From assembly GCA_903917565.1 (NCBI GenBank), contig CAIXBB010000003.1, positions 26,569 through 90,568 on the forward strand: a DNA stretch of 64,000 nt. Reading direction: 5' to 3'. A program made the position numbers and the translations under genes. The stretch is from an uncultured cyanobacterium. GTDB taxonomy: Bacteria > Cyanobacteriota > Cyanobacteriia > PCC-6307 > Cyanobiaceae. The notes under the pieces are model-generated. The model ran no database searches. It saw nothing but the letters and a program-made list of their open reading frames with translations, and was not told where the DNA came from. Of this stretch, positions 1 to 9,632 are shown piece after piece; positions within the stretch are counted from its first letter, which is position 1, and each line of letters starts with the position of its first letter.

Positions 1-390
1 CAGCAGGTCGCGCACCATCGCCACCGTGCCGAACACCGCCCGGCCCACCCGGCAGGTGAGGCCCACCACGTCGCCGGTGCGGTTGCGGATGGCGCTGATG
101 CGGTGCAGGGTGCGCTCGATGCCGGCCCGGTTGTCGCCACCGAAGGGGCCAAGACGGTGGATGACAGCGGCCAGATCGTCGCGCCCCACGGGCCGCTGAT
201 CCAGGTCGATCGTGCGACCGGAGAAGCGGGCCTCGGGCAGTCGGCCGAGATCGAGCACCACCTCCAACAGCTGGTCGCAACCACCGCAGGCGGTCAATCC
301 CCGCTGCACGGGCTCGGGCAGCACCGCCAGCAGTCGATCCAGGTCGTCGGTGACCCGCTGGGGGAAGGAAGGGACTCCGGGCTGAGGCAC
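1..390 (-). CDS. R3H/AAA-type nucleic-acid-binding ATPase (Ycf45-like), N-terminal part
   Basis: The frame is open from a GTG at 390 to the window edge, so only the first 130 residues are visible. They read as the N-terminal part of the cyanobacterial/plastid Ycf45 family (P-loop ATPase with a C-terminal R3H domain): an LDRLLAVLPEPVQ segment, a central VLDLGRLPEARF segment, and ERTLHRISAIRNRTGDVVGL just before the position where the family has its Walker A region. The ATPase and R3H domains themselves lie outside the window. The family is related to SpoIIIAA-type ATPases and its role is not settled. No in-frame ATG is nearby, so GTG is the likely start. Family assignment is from remembered similarity. 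Confidence 0.65.
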   Translation of the reverse strand, partial: MPQPGVPSFPQRVTDDLDRLLAVLPEPVQRGLTACGGCDQLLEVVLDLGRLPEARFSGRTIDLDQRPVGRDDLAAVIHRLGPFGGDNRAGIERTLHRISAIRNRTGDVVGLTCRVGRAVFGTVAMVRDLL

Positions 391-519
391 GGAGGAGGAT
401 GGAGATCCCAGGGCAGCTGATTCCTTTCAATGGGCCCTTTCTAGCGACGGTCACGGGCAACTCGGAAATCGTTCAGGCCAGCCACAGTTGGACCTCATCG
501 CAGCTCCACGCGCCCCCCC

Positions 520-1137
520 ATGGCCCATGCCCTTCCCGAGCACGGCACCCTGCTCCACGTGGGCTGCGGACCGAAACGCATCGAGCACACCCCCTTCGCC
601 GGCAGCGATTGGCAGGAGGTGCGTTTCGACATCGACCCGGCGGTGATGCCCGACCTGCTGGGAAGCCTCACCGACCTGGGTGCCGTGGCAGACGCCTCCA
701 TGGACGCCCTGTTCTCCTCCCACAACCTTGAGCACCTCTATGCCCATGAGGTGCCCATGGCCCTGGCGGAGTTCCGGCGTGTCCTGCGCCCGGGCGGTGT
801 GGCCGTGATCACCTGCCCGGACCTGCAGGGGGTGGCGGCCCTGGTGGCGCAGGACCAGTTGCTGAATCCGGCCTACGTCAGTGGCATGGGACCGATCACC
901 CCCCTCGACATGCTGTACGGCCACCGTGCCTCGCTGGCGGCCGGCAACCTGCACATGGCTCACCGCTGCGGGTTCACCCGGACGGTGCTGCAGGCCACCG
1001 TGCTGGAGGCGGGCTTCACCCAGTGCGCCAGCCTGCGGCGCTCCAAGACCTATGACCTGTGGATTATGGCCACCGTGGCGATGTGGCCGGAGGAGGCGCT
1101 GCAGGCGACGGCACGCCGTCTGCTGCCGGCCGGCTGA
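520..1137 (+). CDS. SAM-dependent methyltransferase, class I, unknown substrate
   Basis: A 205-residue protein with a Rossmann methyltransferase core: motif I LLHVGCGPKR near residue 12, an acidic strand end (RFDIDP), the SSHNLEHLY segment typical of Methyltransf_11 proteins, and LRPGGVAVITCPDLQG as the post-motif region. This fold binds S-adenosylmethionine; nothing visible fixes the acceptor. It converges on ldpA with 20 bp between the stop codons. The leader before the ATG is C-rich and has no Shine-Dalgarno-like sequence. Related cyanobacterial proteins are annotated only as methyltransferase-domain proteins. Confidence 0.75.
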   Translation: MAHALPEHGTLLHVGCGPKRIEHTPFAGSDWQEVRFDIDPAVMPDLLGSLTDLGAVADASMDALFSSHNLEHLYAHEVPMALAEFRRVLRPGGVAVITCPDLQGVAALVAQDQLLNPAYVSGMGPITPLDMLYGHRASLAAGNLHMAHRCGFTRTVLQATVLEAGFTQCASLRRSKTYDLWIMATVAMWPEEALQATARRLLPAG

Positions 1138-1157
1138 AGCGCCACCGACCCACCGGT

Positions 1158-2180
1158 TCAGGGATCCAGGCCAAGCCAGGGCTGGACGAGTTCCTGAACC
1201 TGGGCAAGGGCCCCTGGCCAGAGGTCAGGGGCATCGAGCAACCGCCGGCCACGCCCCTGGGCCTCCGCCAGCCAGGGTCTGAGCAGGACGCGGACCACGC
1301 TGCCGAACCCCACACCGGCGACGCCTCCACGCCGGCCGGGAAGGCGTCGCAGCAGAGGCAGGGTGTGGGCGTTGGTGCCACCGGCCAGCTGCAGCGGGCC
1401 CGGCGGCGCCAGCGGACCCAGCCGCTCCAACAGCCCCACCGCCGCATGGGCCGTGCCGGCCCCCACATCCCCGCTCATCGGCCGCCCGTCCAGCTGCCAG
1501 AGCGGCCGGAAGCCGGCCCCGCGCAGCAGGCGGAAACGCTGCCAGAGCTCCGCCGCCAGCCCCTCGGCCGTGGCCCCCCCATCCAGGCCGGCGCTCACCG
1601 CCACCCGGCGCAGCTCCACCCCGCTGGCGACCAGCTGCACCACCCGTTCGGCGAAGGCCCCCAGCCGCCCAGGCTGGGTGTGCAGCTCGACCGCGTCGGG
1701 GGCCAGCTCCGCCAGCAGGGCCCCCACCGCGGCCGGCTCCAGCACCTGGCTGCGCTCCGCGATCAGCCCCAGGGGACAGGCGGGCAGGCAGCGGCCGCAG
1801 CCGTAGCAGCGCTCCTCCACCACCCCCCGCCCGTCGATGGCCAGGGCGGGGCAGACCCGCTCGCAGGGCCGCGGGCAGGAGGACGGACAGCGCCGCGGAT
1901 CGAACCAGGCCTTGCGGAAATGGGGGTCGAGACCATCACTGAGGCTGACCATCAGCCAGGGGCGCGCCGCGCCGTGGGCTTCCGCCCAGGCCATGCCGCG
2001 CCGCGCCGCGGCCACCACGGCCGGATCGGCGGCCACATCGATGCAGTGCACCCCGGCCAGGGCATGGATGCCGGCCAGATCCTCGATGGCGGCCAGATCC
2101 TGATTGCTGGCCCCGCCGATCAGCTTCACCCAGCCGCCGTGGGCCAGGGCCTGCTCCGGGTCCCGGGCCATGGCCGCCAT
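1158..2180 (-). CDS. ldpA: LdpA, iron-sulfur protein of circadian clock light input
   Basis: A 340-residue protein with two bacterial-ferredoxin-type cysteine clusters in the middle: a CxxxCxxxCxxxCP group (CPSSCPRPCERVCP) and a CxxCxxCxxxCP group (CYGCGRCLPACP). In Synechococcus elongatus LdpA binds iron-sulfur clusters, senses redox state and adjusts the period of the Kai clock to light intensity. The N-terminal LAHGGWVKLIGGASNQDL segment and the long Arg/Leu-rich C-terminal half fit the family. Its start lies 44 bp after the stop of the antiporter gene, and ndhN is the first gene of the same leftward unit, so transcription from the ndhN promoter is likely. Confidence 0.9.
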   Translation of the reverse strand: MAAMARDPEQALAHGGWVKLIGGASNQDLAAIEDLAGIHALAGVHCIDVAADPAVVAAARRGMAWAEAHGAARPWLMVSLSDGLDPHFRKAWFDPRRCPSSCPRPCERVCPALAIDGRGVVEERCYGCGRCLPACPLGLIAERSQVLEPAAVGALLAELAPDAVELHTQPGRLGAFAERVVQLVASGVELRRVAVSAGLDGGATAEGLAAELWQRFRLLRGAGFRPLWQLDGRPMSGDVGAGTAHAAVGLLERLGPLAPPGPLQLAGGTNAHTLPLLRRLPGRRGGVAGVGFGSVVRVLLRPWLAEAQGRGRRLLDAPDLWPGALAQVQELVQPWLGLDP

Positions 2181-2224
2181 GGGTTACGCAACAGGGAGGG
2201 CTGATCCTGCCACCACTTGCGGGC

Positions 2225-3481
2225 TCAGCCGACCTGGGGCAGTTCCGGCTCAGCCTGGGGCTGGGCAAGCCCCAGACGGTTCACCAGCCAGGGGGCGGTG
2301 AACCCCTGCAGCCCCACGGTCATCAGGATCGTCAGGAACACCAGCCCCTTGAGGACACCTCCACCGGGGACCTCGGCCCGGTCGAGCTCGAGGGCGAAGA
2401 GGCTCACCACCGCCGCCGTGACGATCCCCCGCGGGGCAATCCAGCTGAGCAGCGCCTTCTCCTTCCAGTCGAGGCTGGGCAGGCCCAGGCCCGTGAGTTG
2501 GATCAGAGGCCAGCGCACCAGCATCAGGGCCAGCACGCAACCCAGGCCACCCAGGCCGAGGGGACTCAGTTCCGCCCAGGAGACATCGGCCGCCAGCAGC
2601 GGGAACAGCACGGTGATGGCCAGCATGGCCAGCTGGCGGATCAGGGCATCGAGCTGGGTGGCGGCGGCATCGAGGCGCAACCCCACGACCACCCCGGCGC
2701 TCACCGCCGCGGGCAGGCCCGATTCCGGCAGCAGGGCCTCACAGCCGCTGAACATCAGGAAGAGAACCCCCAGGGTGAGTTGCAGCTCCAGGCTGTTGGG
2801 CTCCGCCGAGGCCGGCCCATCCCGGCCCCTGGCCGCCGCCACGGCGCCCAGCCGGATGAGGGCCTCCGAAAGCAGCAGGCCGGCCAGGGCGCCGAGGCCC
2901 ACCCCGCCCCCCAGGCGCAGCACCAACCGGGAGGCCACCTCCTGCCAGCCGCCCAGGTCGCCCAGGGTCACCTGGAGCAGCACCAGACCCAGCACGGCGC
3001 TGAACGGCTCGAGGATCAGGCCCTCCGCCTCCAGCAGCTGGCCCAGTTTCGGAGCCAGCCGCAGCTGACGCACCATCGGGGTGACCACCGTGGGGCCGGT
3101 GGCCAGGGCGATGGCGCCGTAGACCAGCGACAGGGACCAGGGCAGACCGGCCAGGGCATGGGCCAGCAGGGCGGCCATGGGCAGCCCCAGCACCAGACGC
3201 ACCAGCACCAGCTGGAGCACGGAACGCTGCAGGTCGCGGCCGGCCAGGCGCAGGTTGAGCCCCCCATCGAAGAGCACCAGGCTCACCAGCAGACCCACGA
3301 GCGGCTCCAGGCCGGCGCCGAGATTCTCGGGATGGACGAGGTCGAAGCCGGCGTGGCCCGCCAGCAGGCCCATCCCCAGCAGCAGCACCACCGCCGGCTG
3401 GCCGGTGACCCAGGCCGTGGCCTGGGCAAGGGAGCCGGCGAAGAAGGCCGAACCCCAGATCAGTGCCAGCCGCTCACTCAA
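2225..3481 (-). CDS. Cation:proton antiporter, CPA1-like
   Basis: A 418-residue, very hydrophobic protein with about 11-12 predicted membrane segments. Recognisable CPA1/Na+-H+ exchanger landmarks are LVLFDGGLNLRL in the third to fourth helix region, ALATGPTVVTP at the unwound-helix position, and WIAPRGIVTAAVVSLFAL near the C-terminus. No TrkA-C or RCK domain follows. It would exchange Na+ or K+ for H+ across the cytoplasmic or thylakoid membrane; ion specificity cannot be read from sequence. The start appears to be TTG at 3481 with AAGGG a few bases upstream. The gene sits between ndhN (48 bp) and ldpA (44 bp) on the same strand, which suggests one transcript. Confidence 0.85.
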   Translation of the reverse strand: MSERLALIWGSAFFAGSLAQATAWVTGQPAVVLLLGMGLLAGHAGFDLVHPENLGAGLEPLVGLLVSLVLFDGGLNLRLAGRDLQRSVLQLVLVRLVLGLPMAALLAHALAGLPWSLSLVYGAIALATGPTVVTPMVRQLRLAPKLGQLLEAEGLILEPFSAVLGLVLLQVTLGDLGGWQEVASRLVLRLGGGVGLGALAGLLLSEALIRLGAVAAARGRDGPASAEPNSLELQLTLGVLFLMFSGCEALLPESGLPAAVSAGVVVGLRLDAAATQLDALIRQLAMLAITVLFPLLAADVSWAELSPLGLGGLGCVLALMLVRWPLIQLTGLGLPSLDWKEKALLSWIAPRGIVTAAVVSLFALELDRAEVPGGGVLKGLVFLTILMTVGLQGFTAPWLVNRLGLAQPQAEPELPQVG

Positions 3482-3529
3482 CGCCCTTGGAGTCCGCGGG
3501 ACGGGCCCAGGCTATGGGCTGAAACCGGC

Positions 3530-3991
3530 TCAGGCAGGAACGAGTTGCTCCAGGGGCTGCCAGCGCAGAGCGCGGGCGCCGCCCATCTCCACCACCAGCT
3601 TCAGCCGCGGTTCGCGTCGGCTGAGGTCGCAGAGGGCGCCGAGCTCGGAGCTGCTGAGCACCTGGCCCTCCAGCAGCCACAGCAGCACCGGCCCCTCGCC
3701 GGCCAGCTGGGGGCCCAGCAGGGGCATCACCCGCTGCACCTCGCCCACGGCGGCGGCCCGGCCGACGCTGTGGTGACCCAGGTGGGGCGGACGGATGCCA
3801 TGCAGCTGCAGCAAGTAGGCCTCCGGATCCCCCAGCCCCCGGGCGGAGGTGAGATGGGCCCGGTAACCGGCCGCCCTCAGCCGCCGCAGCAAACGCGTTT
3901 CGGCACCCCCCTCCAGGGGAACGAACAGGGCAAGGGCACCGCAGCGCTCCAGGTCGGTACGGAAACCACGGCCGGTCATCAGCAGGGGCAT
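3530..3991 (-). CDS. ndhN: NAD(P)H-quinone oxidoreductase subunit N
   Basis: A 153-residue subunit of the cyanobacterial/plastid NDH-1 complex, needed for cyclic electron flow around photosystem I and for respiration. The N-terminus [20 protein letters not shown] and the segment [20 protein letters not shown] are characteristic of NdhN. An open extension reaches 4063, but the ATG at 3991 matches the family start. It is the first gene of the leftward ndhN - antiporter - ldpA unit and diverges from the ribosomal cluster that starts with rplC. Confidence 0.92.
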   Translation of the reverse strand: MPLLMTGRGFRTDLERCGALALFVPLEGGAETRLLRRLRAAGYRAHLTSARGLGDPEAYLLQLHGIRPPHLGHHSVGRAAAVGEVQRVMPLLGPQLAGEGPVLLWLLEGQVLSSSELGALCDLSRREPRLKLVVEMGGARALRWQPLEQLVPA

Positions 3992-4404
3992 CGGAGCGGC
4001 AGGCAAATCGCCGCGTGAGTCTGGCAGCCGATGCGGGGCCGCGTAGGTGGTGGTGCACACCATGGGGTAGTGTTGACTCTTGTGCCGAAGATCTGTGCCC
4101 GTCCGCTAGCCGGGCCTCCAGAGAACGGTACGGGGTCCGTCAGTGGTGACGAACCCTTTCTGGCCCGTACGACTCCCGCAGCGCTCCGTCGCTGGTTGGG
4201 TCGTCGGGATACTGCCAGAGGCCTCACCGCTTCCGGAAAGTCCCAGCCCGCTGATTCGCCTCGCTAGCTCCTGACCCTCGGGTCAATCTGCGATTCCACG
4301 AATTCAGCCCCCCGCCGCCCAGCGGTTCCCCCACGGATTTCGGGTCTCGGCCCTTGTCCCTGGCGGTACGCCGCGGCAGTCCAGCTGGTGTTGTTCTCCC
4401 TCCC
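3992..4404. other. Divergent ndhN / rplC upstream region (413 bp)
   Basis: No gene is seen here. The stretch separates divergent ndhN and rplC, so it must hold the promoters for both units. A rightward TTGACT at 4073-4078 could be a -35 box, but I see no convincing -10 at the right distance. An inverted repeat GTACGGG (4128-4134) / CCCGTAC (4164-4170) lies in the rplC leader. The last 40 bp before rplC are pyrimidine-rich. Confidence 0.4.
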
Positions 4405-5052
4405 ATGTCCATCGGCATTCTCGGGAAGAAGCTGGGTATGTCCCAGTTCTTCAACGAAGAAGGCAAATCCATTCCGGTCACCCTGATCGAAGCGGGTCCC
4501 TGCCGCATCACCCAACTCAAGAGCGAAGCCACCGACGGTTACACCGCGGTGCAGCTCGGCTTCGGCGACATCCGCGAGAAGCTCGTCAACAAGCCCGCCA
4601 AGGGCCACCTGGTCAAATCCGGTGAGGCGCCCCTGCGGCACCTCAAGGAGTACCGGCTGGAGGCCATCGATGGCCTCGAGCTGGGGGCACCCGTCACCGT
4701 CGGTGACTTCAGCCCCGGCCAGAAGGTTGATGTCAGCGGCGACACGATCGGCCGCGGCTTCTCGGGCTATCAGAAGCGCCACGGCTTCAGCCGCGGCCCG
4801 ATGAGCCACGGTTCCAAGAACCACCGCGAACCGGGTTCCACCGGCGCCGGCACCACCCCCGGCCGGGTCTACCCCGGCAAGCGGATGGCCGGCCGTTACG
4901 GCGGCAAGCAGATCACCACGCGCGGCCTCACCATCCTCAAGGTGGATGCGGAACGCAATCTGCTCGTCGTGAAGGGCTCGGTACCCGGCAAGCCCGGCGC
5001 CCTGCTCGACATCCGCCCGGCCCGGCGGGTGGGCGTCCCCGCAGCGAACTGA
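4405..5052 (+). CDS. rplC: 50S ribosomal protein L3
   Basis: First gene of the ribosomal cluster; 215 residues. The start [12 protein letters not shown] and the central [26 protein letters not shown] loop, which reaches the peptidyl-transferase centre, are diagnostic for uL3. An upstream in-frame start (4354) is ignored because homology begins at 4405. The gene is preceded by a pyrimidine-rich leader rather than a Shine-Dalgarno sequence. rpsJ, which precedes rplC in many bacteria, is instead behind tuf at 47,847. Confidence 0.98.
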   Translation: MSIGILGKKLGMSQFFNEEGKSIPVTLIEAGPCRITQLKSEATDGYTAVQLGFGDIREKLVNKPAKGHLVKSGEAPLRHLKEYRLEAIDGLELGAPVTVGDFSPGQKVDVSGDTIGRGFSGYQKRHGFSRGPMSHGSKNHREPGSTGAGTTPGRVYPGKRMAGRYGGKQITTRGLTILKVDAERNLLVVKGSVPGKPGALLDIRPARRVGVPAAN

Positions 5053-5063
5053 GGAGAACACCC

Positions 5064-5699
5064 ATGACTGACTGTGTGATCCGCGACTGGCAAGGCAAGG
5101 AGAGCGGCAAGGCTCCCCTCGACCTCAAGGTCGCCAAGGAAACATCCGCCAACGGCCTGCTGCACAGGGCCGTGGTGCGCCAGCTGGCCCATGCCCGTCA
5201 GGGCACCGCCAGCACCCTCACCCGTGCCGAAGTGGCCGGTGGCGGCCGCAAGCCCTACAAGCAGAAGGGCACCGGCCGGGCCCGCCAGGGCTCGATCCGC
5301 ACCCCCCTGCGGCCGGGTGGTGGCGTGATCTTCGGACCCAAGCCCCGCAGCTATGCCGTGGCGATGAACCGCAAGGAGCGTCGTCTGGCCCTGCGCACCG
5401 CCCTGATGAGCCGCGTCGCGGACATCACCGTGGTGAAGGGCTTCGCCGCAGGGCTCGACACCCCCAAGACCAAGGAGATCACCTCCGCCCTGGCCCGCTT
5501 CGGCATCGAGGCCGGCGCCAAGGTGCTGCTGATCCTCGACGGCGCCCCCGAGGCGGTCTCCCGCTCGGTGCGCAACCTCGAGAAGGTGAAGCTGATCGCC
5601 GCTGATCAGCTCAACGTGTTCGATCTGCTCCATGCCAACAAGCTGGTGCTCAGCGAAGAGGCACTGGCGAAGATTCAGGAGGTCTACGGCGATGTCTGA
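5064..5699 (+). CDS. rplD: 50S ribosomal protein L4
   Basis: A 211-residue uL4. The long internal loop that lines the exit tunnel is recognisable ([19 protein letters not shown]), followed by [11 protein letters not shown] and the C-terminal KVLLILDG and NVFDLL segments. It starts 11 bp after rplC, with GGAG about 10 bases before the ATG, and its last 8 bp overlap rplW, so the two are probably translationally coupled. Confidence 0.98.
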   Translation: MTDCVIRDWQGKESGKAPLDLKVAKETSANGLLHRAVVRQLAHARQGTASTLTRAEVAGGGRKPYKQKGTGRARQGSIRTPLRPGGGVIFGPKPRSYAVAMNRKERRLALRTALMSRVADITVVKGFAAGLDTPKTKEITSALARFGIEAGAKVLLILDGAPEAVSRSVRNLEKVKLIAADQLNVFDLLHANKLVLSEEALAKIQEVYGDV

Positions 5700-5994
5700 G
5701 CGTTTTGCAGGCCGGCTGGCGGACGTGATCCGTCGCCCGCTGATCACCGAGAAGGCCACCCGGGCCATCGAGATCAACCAGTACACCTTCGAGGTGGACC
5801 ATCGGGCCGCCAAGCCCGACATCAAGGCGGCCGTCGAGCATCTGTTCGACGTCAAGGTCGTCGGCGTCAGCACCATGAATCCCCCTCGCCGCTCCCGTCG
5901 GGTGGGGCGCTTCGCCGGCAAACGCGCCCAGGTGAAGAAAGCGGTGGTGCGCCTCGCCGAAGGCAACGCCATCCAGTTGTTCCCTGAGTCCTGA
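5692..5994 (+). CDS. rplW: 50S ribosomal protein L23
   Basis: A 100-residue uL23, the docking site for trigger factor and SRP at the exit tunnel. Landmarks are the N-terminal [11 protein letters not shown] and [19 protein letters not shown] segments. The ATG at 5692 lies inside the end of rplD (8 bp overlap) and is preceded by AGGAGG about 9 bases upstream, one of the few clear Shine-Dalgarno sequences in the cluster. An open extension to 5632 is not part of the family. Confidence 0.97.
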   Translation: MSERFAGRLADVIRRPLITEKATRAIEINQYTFEVDHRAAKPDIKAAVEHLFDVKVVGVSTMNPPRRSRRVGRFAGKRAQVKKAVVRLAEGNAIQLFPES

Positions 5995-6009
5995 GGGATC
6001 TGAAACGTC

Positions 6010-6873
6010 ATGGCAATCCGCAACTACAGGCCCAACACTCCCGGCACCCGCACGCTGGTCGTCACCGACTTCAGCGACATCACGGGCAAGAACCGGGAAC
6101 GGGGCCTGGTGGTGTCCAAGCACCGCCACAAGGGCCGCAACAACCGCGGCGTGATCACCTGCCGCCACCGCGGCGGTGGCCACAAGCGCCTCTACCGCAT
6201 CGTCGACTTCCGTCGCGATAAGCACGGGGTGAGCGCCAAGGTGGCCGCAATCCACTACGACCCGCACCGCAACGCCCGTCTGGCGCTGCTCTACTACACC
6301 GACGGCGAGAAGCGCTACATCCTCGCGCCCGCCAACGTGGCCGTTGGGCAGAGCGTCATCTCCGGTCCCGACGCCCCGATCGAGAACGGCAACGCCCTGC
6401 CCCTCTCGGCCATCCCGCTCGGCTCGAGCGTTCACAACGTGGAGCTCTACGCCGGCCGCGGCGGCCAGATGGTCCGCACCGCCGGGGCCAGTGCCCAGGT
6501 GGTGGCCAAGGAGGGCGACTACGTCGCCCTCAAGCTTCCCTCCACCGAGGTGCGGCTGGTGCGCCGGGAGTGCTACGCCACCCTCGGTGAGGTGGGCAAC
6601 GCCGAACAGCGCAACACCAGCCTGGGCAAGGCCGGCCGCAAGCGCTGGCTGGGCCGCCGTCCGGAAGTGCGGGGCAGCGTGATGAACCCCTGCGACCACC
6701 CCCACGGGGGCGGCGAAGGCCGGGCACCGATCGGCCGTTCCGGTCCCGTCACGCCCTGGGGCAAACCCGCCCTGGGCCTCAAGACCCGCAAGCGCAACAA
6801 GCCGAGCAACCGGTTCGTGCTGCGGAAACGACGCCGCACCTCCAAACGGAGCCGTGGCGGACGCGACTCCTGA
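6010..6873 (+). CDS. rplB: 50S ribosomal protein L2
   Basis: A 287-residue uL2, an essential 23S rRNA-binding protein near the peptidyl-transferase centre. Seen are [14 protein letters not shown] at the start, the basic [22 protein letters not shown] segment broken up along residues 38-60, and the conserved [19 protein letters not shown] loop with its essential histidine. The C-terminus is strongly basic (Lys/Arg-rich, ending SRGGRDS). It is 15 bp behind rplW. Confidence 0.98.
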   Translation: MAIRNYRPNTPGTRTLVVTDFSDITGKNRERGLVVSKHRHKGRNNRGVITCRHRGGGHKRLYRIVDFRRDKHGVSAKVAAIHYDPHRNARLALLYYTDGEKRYILAPANVAVGQSVISGPDAPIENGNALPLSAIPLGSSVHNVELYAGRGGQMVRTAGASAQVVAKEGDYVALKLPSTEVRLVRRECYATLGEVGNAEQRNTSLGKAGRKRWLGRRPEVRGSVMNPCDHPHGGGEGRAPIGRSGPVTPWGKPALGLKTRKRNKPSNRFVLRKRRRTSKRSRGGRDS

Positions 6874-6908
6874 TGACCCACACCGCTCTGCTGTTCGCCT
6901 GATCCGCC

Positions 6909-7184
6909 ATGGGACGCTCACTCAAAAAAGGCCCGTTCGTCGCCGACCACCTGCTTCGCAAGGTCGAGAAGCAGAACGCTGCCGACGACAAGACCGTGAT
7001 CAAGACCTGGTCACGGGCCTCCACCATCCTGCCGATGATGATCGGCCACACCATTGCCGTTCACAACGGCAAGGCCCACGTGCCCGTCTACGTGACGGAG
7101 CAGATGGTGGGCCACAAGCTGGGCGAATTCGCCCCTACCCGCACATTCCGCGGTCACATCAAAGACAAGAAGGGAGGCCGCTGA
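6909..7184 (+). CDS. rpsS: 30S ribosomal protein S19
   Basis: A 91-residue uS19 that sits in the small-subunit head and contacts S13. The start [11 protein letters not shown], the [16 protein letters not shown] segment and the C-terminal [18 protein letters not shown] are standard. It lies 35 bp after rplB and 4 bp before rplV. Confidence 0.98.
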   Translation: MGRSLKKGPFVADHLLRKVEKQNAADDKTVIKTWSRASTILPMMIGHTIAVHNGKAHVPVYVTEQMVGHKLGEFAPTRTFRGHIKDKKGGR

Positions 7185-7188
7185 TCCG

Positions 7189-7548
7189 ATGGCAACCACC
7201 ACACCCGACACCCAGGCCCTGGCCCACGGCCGCTTCATCCGCGGTTCCGTGTCCAAGGTGCGCCGGGTTCTCGATCAGATCCGGGGTCGCACCTACCGCG
7301 ACGCCCTGATCATGCTCGAGTTCATGCCCTACCGCTCCACCGGCCCGATCACCAAGGTGCTCCGCTCCGCGGTCGCCAATGCCGAGCACAACCTCGGCCT
7401 CGATCCGGCCACCCTGGTGATCAGCCAGGCCAGCGCCGACATGGGACCGTCCCTGAAGCGGTTCCGGCCCCGTGCCCAGGGCCGCGCCTTCGCCATCAAA
7501 AAACAGACCTGCCACATCAGCATTGCTGTGGCAGCGCCCACCGCCTGA
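7189..7548 (+). CDS. rplV: 50S ribosomal protein L22
   Basis: A 119-residue uL22 whose beta-hairpin forms part of the peptide exit tunnel constriction. Landmarks: [19 protein letters not shown] near the N-terminus, [14 protein letters not shown] in the middle, and the hairpin [14 protein letters not shown] near the end. It directly follows rpsS (4 bp), so co-translation is likely. Confidence 0.97.
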   Translation: MATTTPDTQALAHGRFIRGSVSKVRRVLDQIRGRTYRDALIMLEFMPYRSTGPITKVLRSAVANAEHNLGLDPATLVISQASADMGPSLKRFRPRAQGRAFAIKKQTCHISIAVAAPTA

Positions 7549-7567
7549 CCCCCGAGGACACCGCCCG

Positions 7568-8296
7568 ATGGGACACAAGATCCATCCAACCGGCCTGCGC
7601 CTGGGGATCACCCAGGACCACCGCTCCCGCTGGTACGCCCCAAGCAAGACCTACCCCGTCCTCCTTCAGGAGGACGACCGGATCCGGTCGTTCATCAACA
7701 AGAAGTACGCCGCCGCCGGCATCAGCGACGTGCTGATCGCCCGTAAGGCCGACCAGCTCGAAGTGGAACTCAAGACCGCCCGACCGGGCGTTCTTGTGGG
7801 CCGCCAGGGCAGCGGCATCGAGGAGCTCCGCACCGGCATCCAGAAGACCCTCGGCGATGCCCACCGTCAGGTGCGCATCAACGTGGTCGAGGTGGAGCGG
7901 GTCGACGCCGACGCCTTCCTGCTGGCCGAGTACATCGCCCAGCAGCTGGAGAAGCGGGTGGCCTTCCGGCGCGTCATGCGCATGGCGGTGCAACGCGCCC
8001 AGCGGGCCGGGGTGCTGGGTCTGAAGCTCCAGGTGAGCGGCCGCCTCAACGGCGCCGAAATCGCCCGGACGGAGTGGACCCGCGAGGGTCGCGTGCCCCT
8101 GCACACGCTCCGCGCCGACATCGACTACGCCACCAAGGTGGCCACCACCACCTACGGGGTGCTGGGCATCAAGGTCTGGGTGTTCAAAGGAGAGGTGCTT
8201 CCCGGTCAGCAAGACCAGCTGCCCGTGGGTGGAGCACCGAAACGCCGGGCGAACCGCCGGCCGCAACAGTTCGAAGACCGCTCCAACGAGGAGTGA
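7568..8296 (+). CDS. rpsC: 30S ribosomal protein S3
   Basis: A 242-residue uS3, part of the mRNA entry tunnel helicase. It begins [14 protein letters not shown] and carries a KH domain with the [11 protein letters not shown] loop, then the C-terminal domain with [18 protein letters not shown] and [14 protein letters not shown]. The open frame extends upstream to 7472, but the family start is the ATG at 7568. The last 20 residues are basic and probably disordered. Confidence 0.98.
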   Translation: MGHKIHPTGLRLGITQDHRSRWYAPSKTYPVLLQEDDRIRSFINKKYAAAGISDVLIARKADQLEVELKTARPGVLVGRQGSGIEELRTGIQKTLGDAHRQVRINVVEVERVDADAFLLAEYIAQQLEKRVAFRRVMRMAVQRAQRAGVLGLKLQVSGRLNGAEIARTEWTREGRVPLHTLRADIDYATKVATTTYGVLGIKVWVFKGEVLPGQQDQLPVGGAPKRRANRRPQQFEDRSNEE

Positions 8297-8312
8297 TCAG
8301 GAGGCCTGAACC

Positions 8313-8771
8313 ATGCTGAGTCCAAAACGCGTCAAGTTCCGAAAACAGCAGCGAGGCCGCATGCGCGGCGTCGCCACGCGCGGCAACACCATCGCCTTCG
8401 GCGATTTCGCCCTGCAGGCCCAGGAGTGCGGGTGGATCACCTCCCGTCAGATCGAGGCCAGCCGCCGTGCCATGACCCGCCACGTCAAGCGGGGGGGCAA
8501 GATCTGGATCCGGATCTTCCCCGACAAGCCCGTCACCATGCGGGCGGCCGAAACCCGCATGGGTTCCGGTAAGGGCAACCCGGAATTCTGGGTGGCCGTG
8601 ATCAAGCCGGGCCGCATTCTCTTCGAGATGGGCGGCCCCGAGATCACTCCCGAGATCGCCAAGGAAGCCATGCGCCTGGCCCAGTACAAACTGCCGGTCA
8701 AGACGAAGTTCCTCGCCCTGGCCGATCAGGAGGCAGCCGCCCCCGAACCCGCCCTCGCAGTGGAGTCCTGA
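8313..8771 (+). CDS. rplP: 50S ribosomal protein L16
   Basis: A 152-residue uL16, which positions tRNA at the A site of the large subunit. [19 protein letters not shown] at the start, [20 protein letters not shown] and [20 protein letters not shown] in the middle are diagnostic. The C-terminus carries about 15 Ala/Glu/Pro-rich residues beyond the usual core. It is followed after 2 bp by rpmC. Confidence 0.98.
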   Translation: MLSPKRVKFRKQQRGRMRGVATRGNTIAFGDFALQAQECGWITSRQIEASRRAMTRHVKRGGKIWIRIFPDKPVTMRAAETRMGSGKGNPEFWVAVIKPGRILFEMGGPEITPEIAKEAMRLAQYKLPVKTKFLALADQEAAAPEPALAVES

Positions 8772-8773
8772 CC

Positions 8774-8986
8774 ATGGCCCGTCCCACCATCACCGACGTG
8801 CGTTCGCTCAGCGACGCCCAGATCGGCGAACAGATCGACGGCGTCCGTCGCGAACTGTTCGACCTCCGCTTCCAGCAGGCCACCCGCCGTCTGGAGCACC
8901 CGCACCGCTTCAAGGAGGCCCGCATCAAGCTGGCCCACCTGCTGACGGTGCAGGAGGAGCGTCAACGCTCCACCGTCGCCTCCTGA
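8774..8986 (+). CDS. rpmC: 50S ribosomal protein L29
   Basis: A 70-residue uL29, an all-alpha protein at the tunnel exit next to L23. The [15 protein letters not shown] motif appears as [20 protein letters not shown], followed by the second helix [16 protein letters not shown]. It starts 2 bp after rplP, so translation is probably coupled. Confidence 0.97.
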   Translation: MARPTITDVRSLSDAQIGEQIDGVRRELFDLRFQQATRRLEHPHRFKEARIKLAHLLTVQEERQRSTVAS

Positions 8987-9003
8987 TTCCCCCCTCGATC
9001 CCC

Positions 9004-9255
9004 ATGGCACTCAAGGAAAGGGTCGGCACCGTCGTCAGCGACAAGATGGACAAAACGGTGGTGGTGGCGGTGGAAAACCGCTTCCCTCACCCCATCTATC
9101 AGAAGACCGTCCGCCGCACCACCCGCTACAAAGCCCACGACGAAGCCAACAGCTGCCGCGTGGGTGACCGGGTCCGGATCACCGAGACCCGCCCCCTCAG
9201 CCGCACCAAACGTTGGGCCGTGGCCGAAGTTCTCTCCACCACCAGCGCCGGCTGA
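9004..9255 (+). CDS. rpsQ: 30S ribosomal protein S17
   Basis: An 83-residue uS17 with an OB-fold that binds 16S rRNA early in assembly. [40 protein letters not shown] and [20 protein letters not shown] are conserved family blocks, the last being the S17 signature. It is spaced 17 bp from rpmC and 10 bp from rplN. Confidence 0.97.
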   Translation: MALKERVGTVVSDKMDKTVVVAVENRFPHPIYQKTVRRTTRYKAHDEANSCRVGDRVRITETRPLSRTKRWAVAEVLSTTSAG

Positions 9256-9265
9256 GGAACCCCCC

Positions 9266-9631
9266 ATGATTCAGCAGGAAACCTTCCTCAACGTCGCTGA
9301 CAACAGCGGCGCCAAGCGCATCCAGTGCATCCGGGTGCTCGGCACCAACCGTCGCTACGCCCACGTGGGCGATGTGATCGTGGCTGCCGTCAAGGACGCC
9401 ATGCCCAACATGGGCGTCAAGAAGTCGGATGTGGTCAAGGCCGTGGTGGTGCGCACCCGGGCCACGCTGCGCCGTGACACCGGCAACGCCATTCGCTTCG
9501 ACGACAACGCCGCGGTGATCCTGGGCAACGACAACAACCCCAAGGGCACCCGGGTCTTCGGTCCGGTCGCCAGGGAGCTGCGCGAGCGCAACTTCACCAA
9601 GATCGTGTCCCTCGCCCCGGAGGTCATCTGA
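9266..9631 (+). CDS. rplN: 50S ribosomal protein L14
   Basis: A 121-residue uL14 at the subunit interface, the site where RsfS binds. It begins [20 protein letters not shown] and contains the signature [20 protein letters not shown] and the C-terminal [15 protein letters not shown] longer upstream frame (from 9164) is excluded by the family start. The leader is ACCCCCC before the ATG with no Shine-Dalgarno sequence. Confidence 0.98.
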   Translation: MIQQETFLNVADNSGAKRIQCIRVLGTNRRYAHVGDVIVAAVKDAMPNMGVKKSDVVKAVVVRTRATLRRDTGNAIRFDDNAAVILGNDNNPKGTRVFGPVARELRERNFTKIVSLAPEVI

Positions 9632-9632
9632 G

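Noticed and set aside
2498..4018. 506-residue plus-strand frame opposite the antiporter and ndhN
   Set aside because: Gln/His/Gly-rich shadow of two recognisable minus-strand genes.
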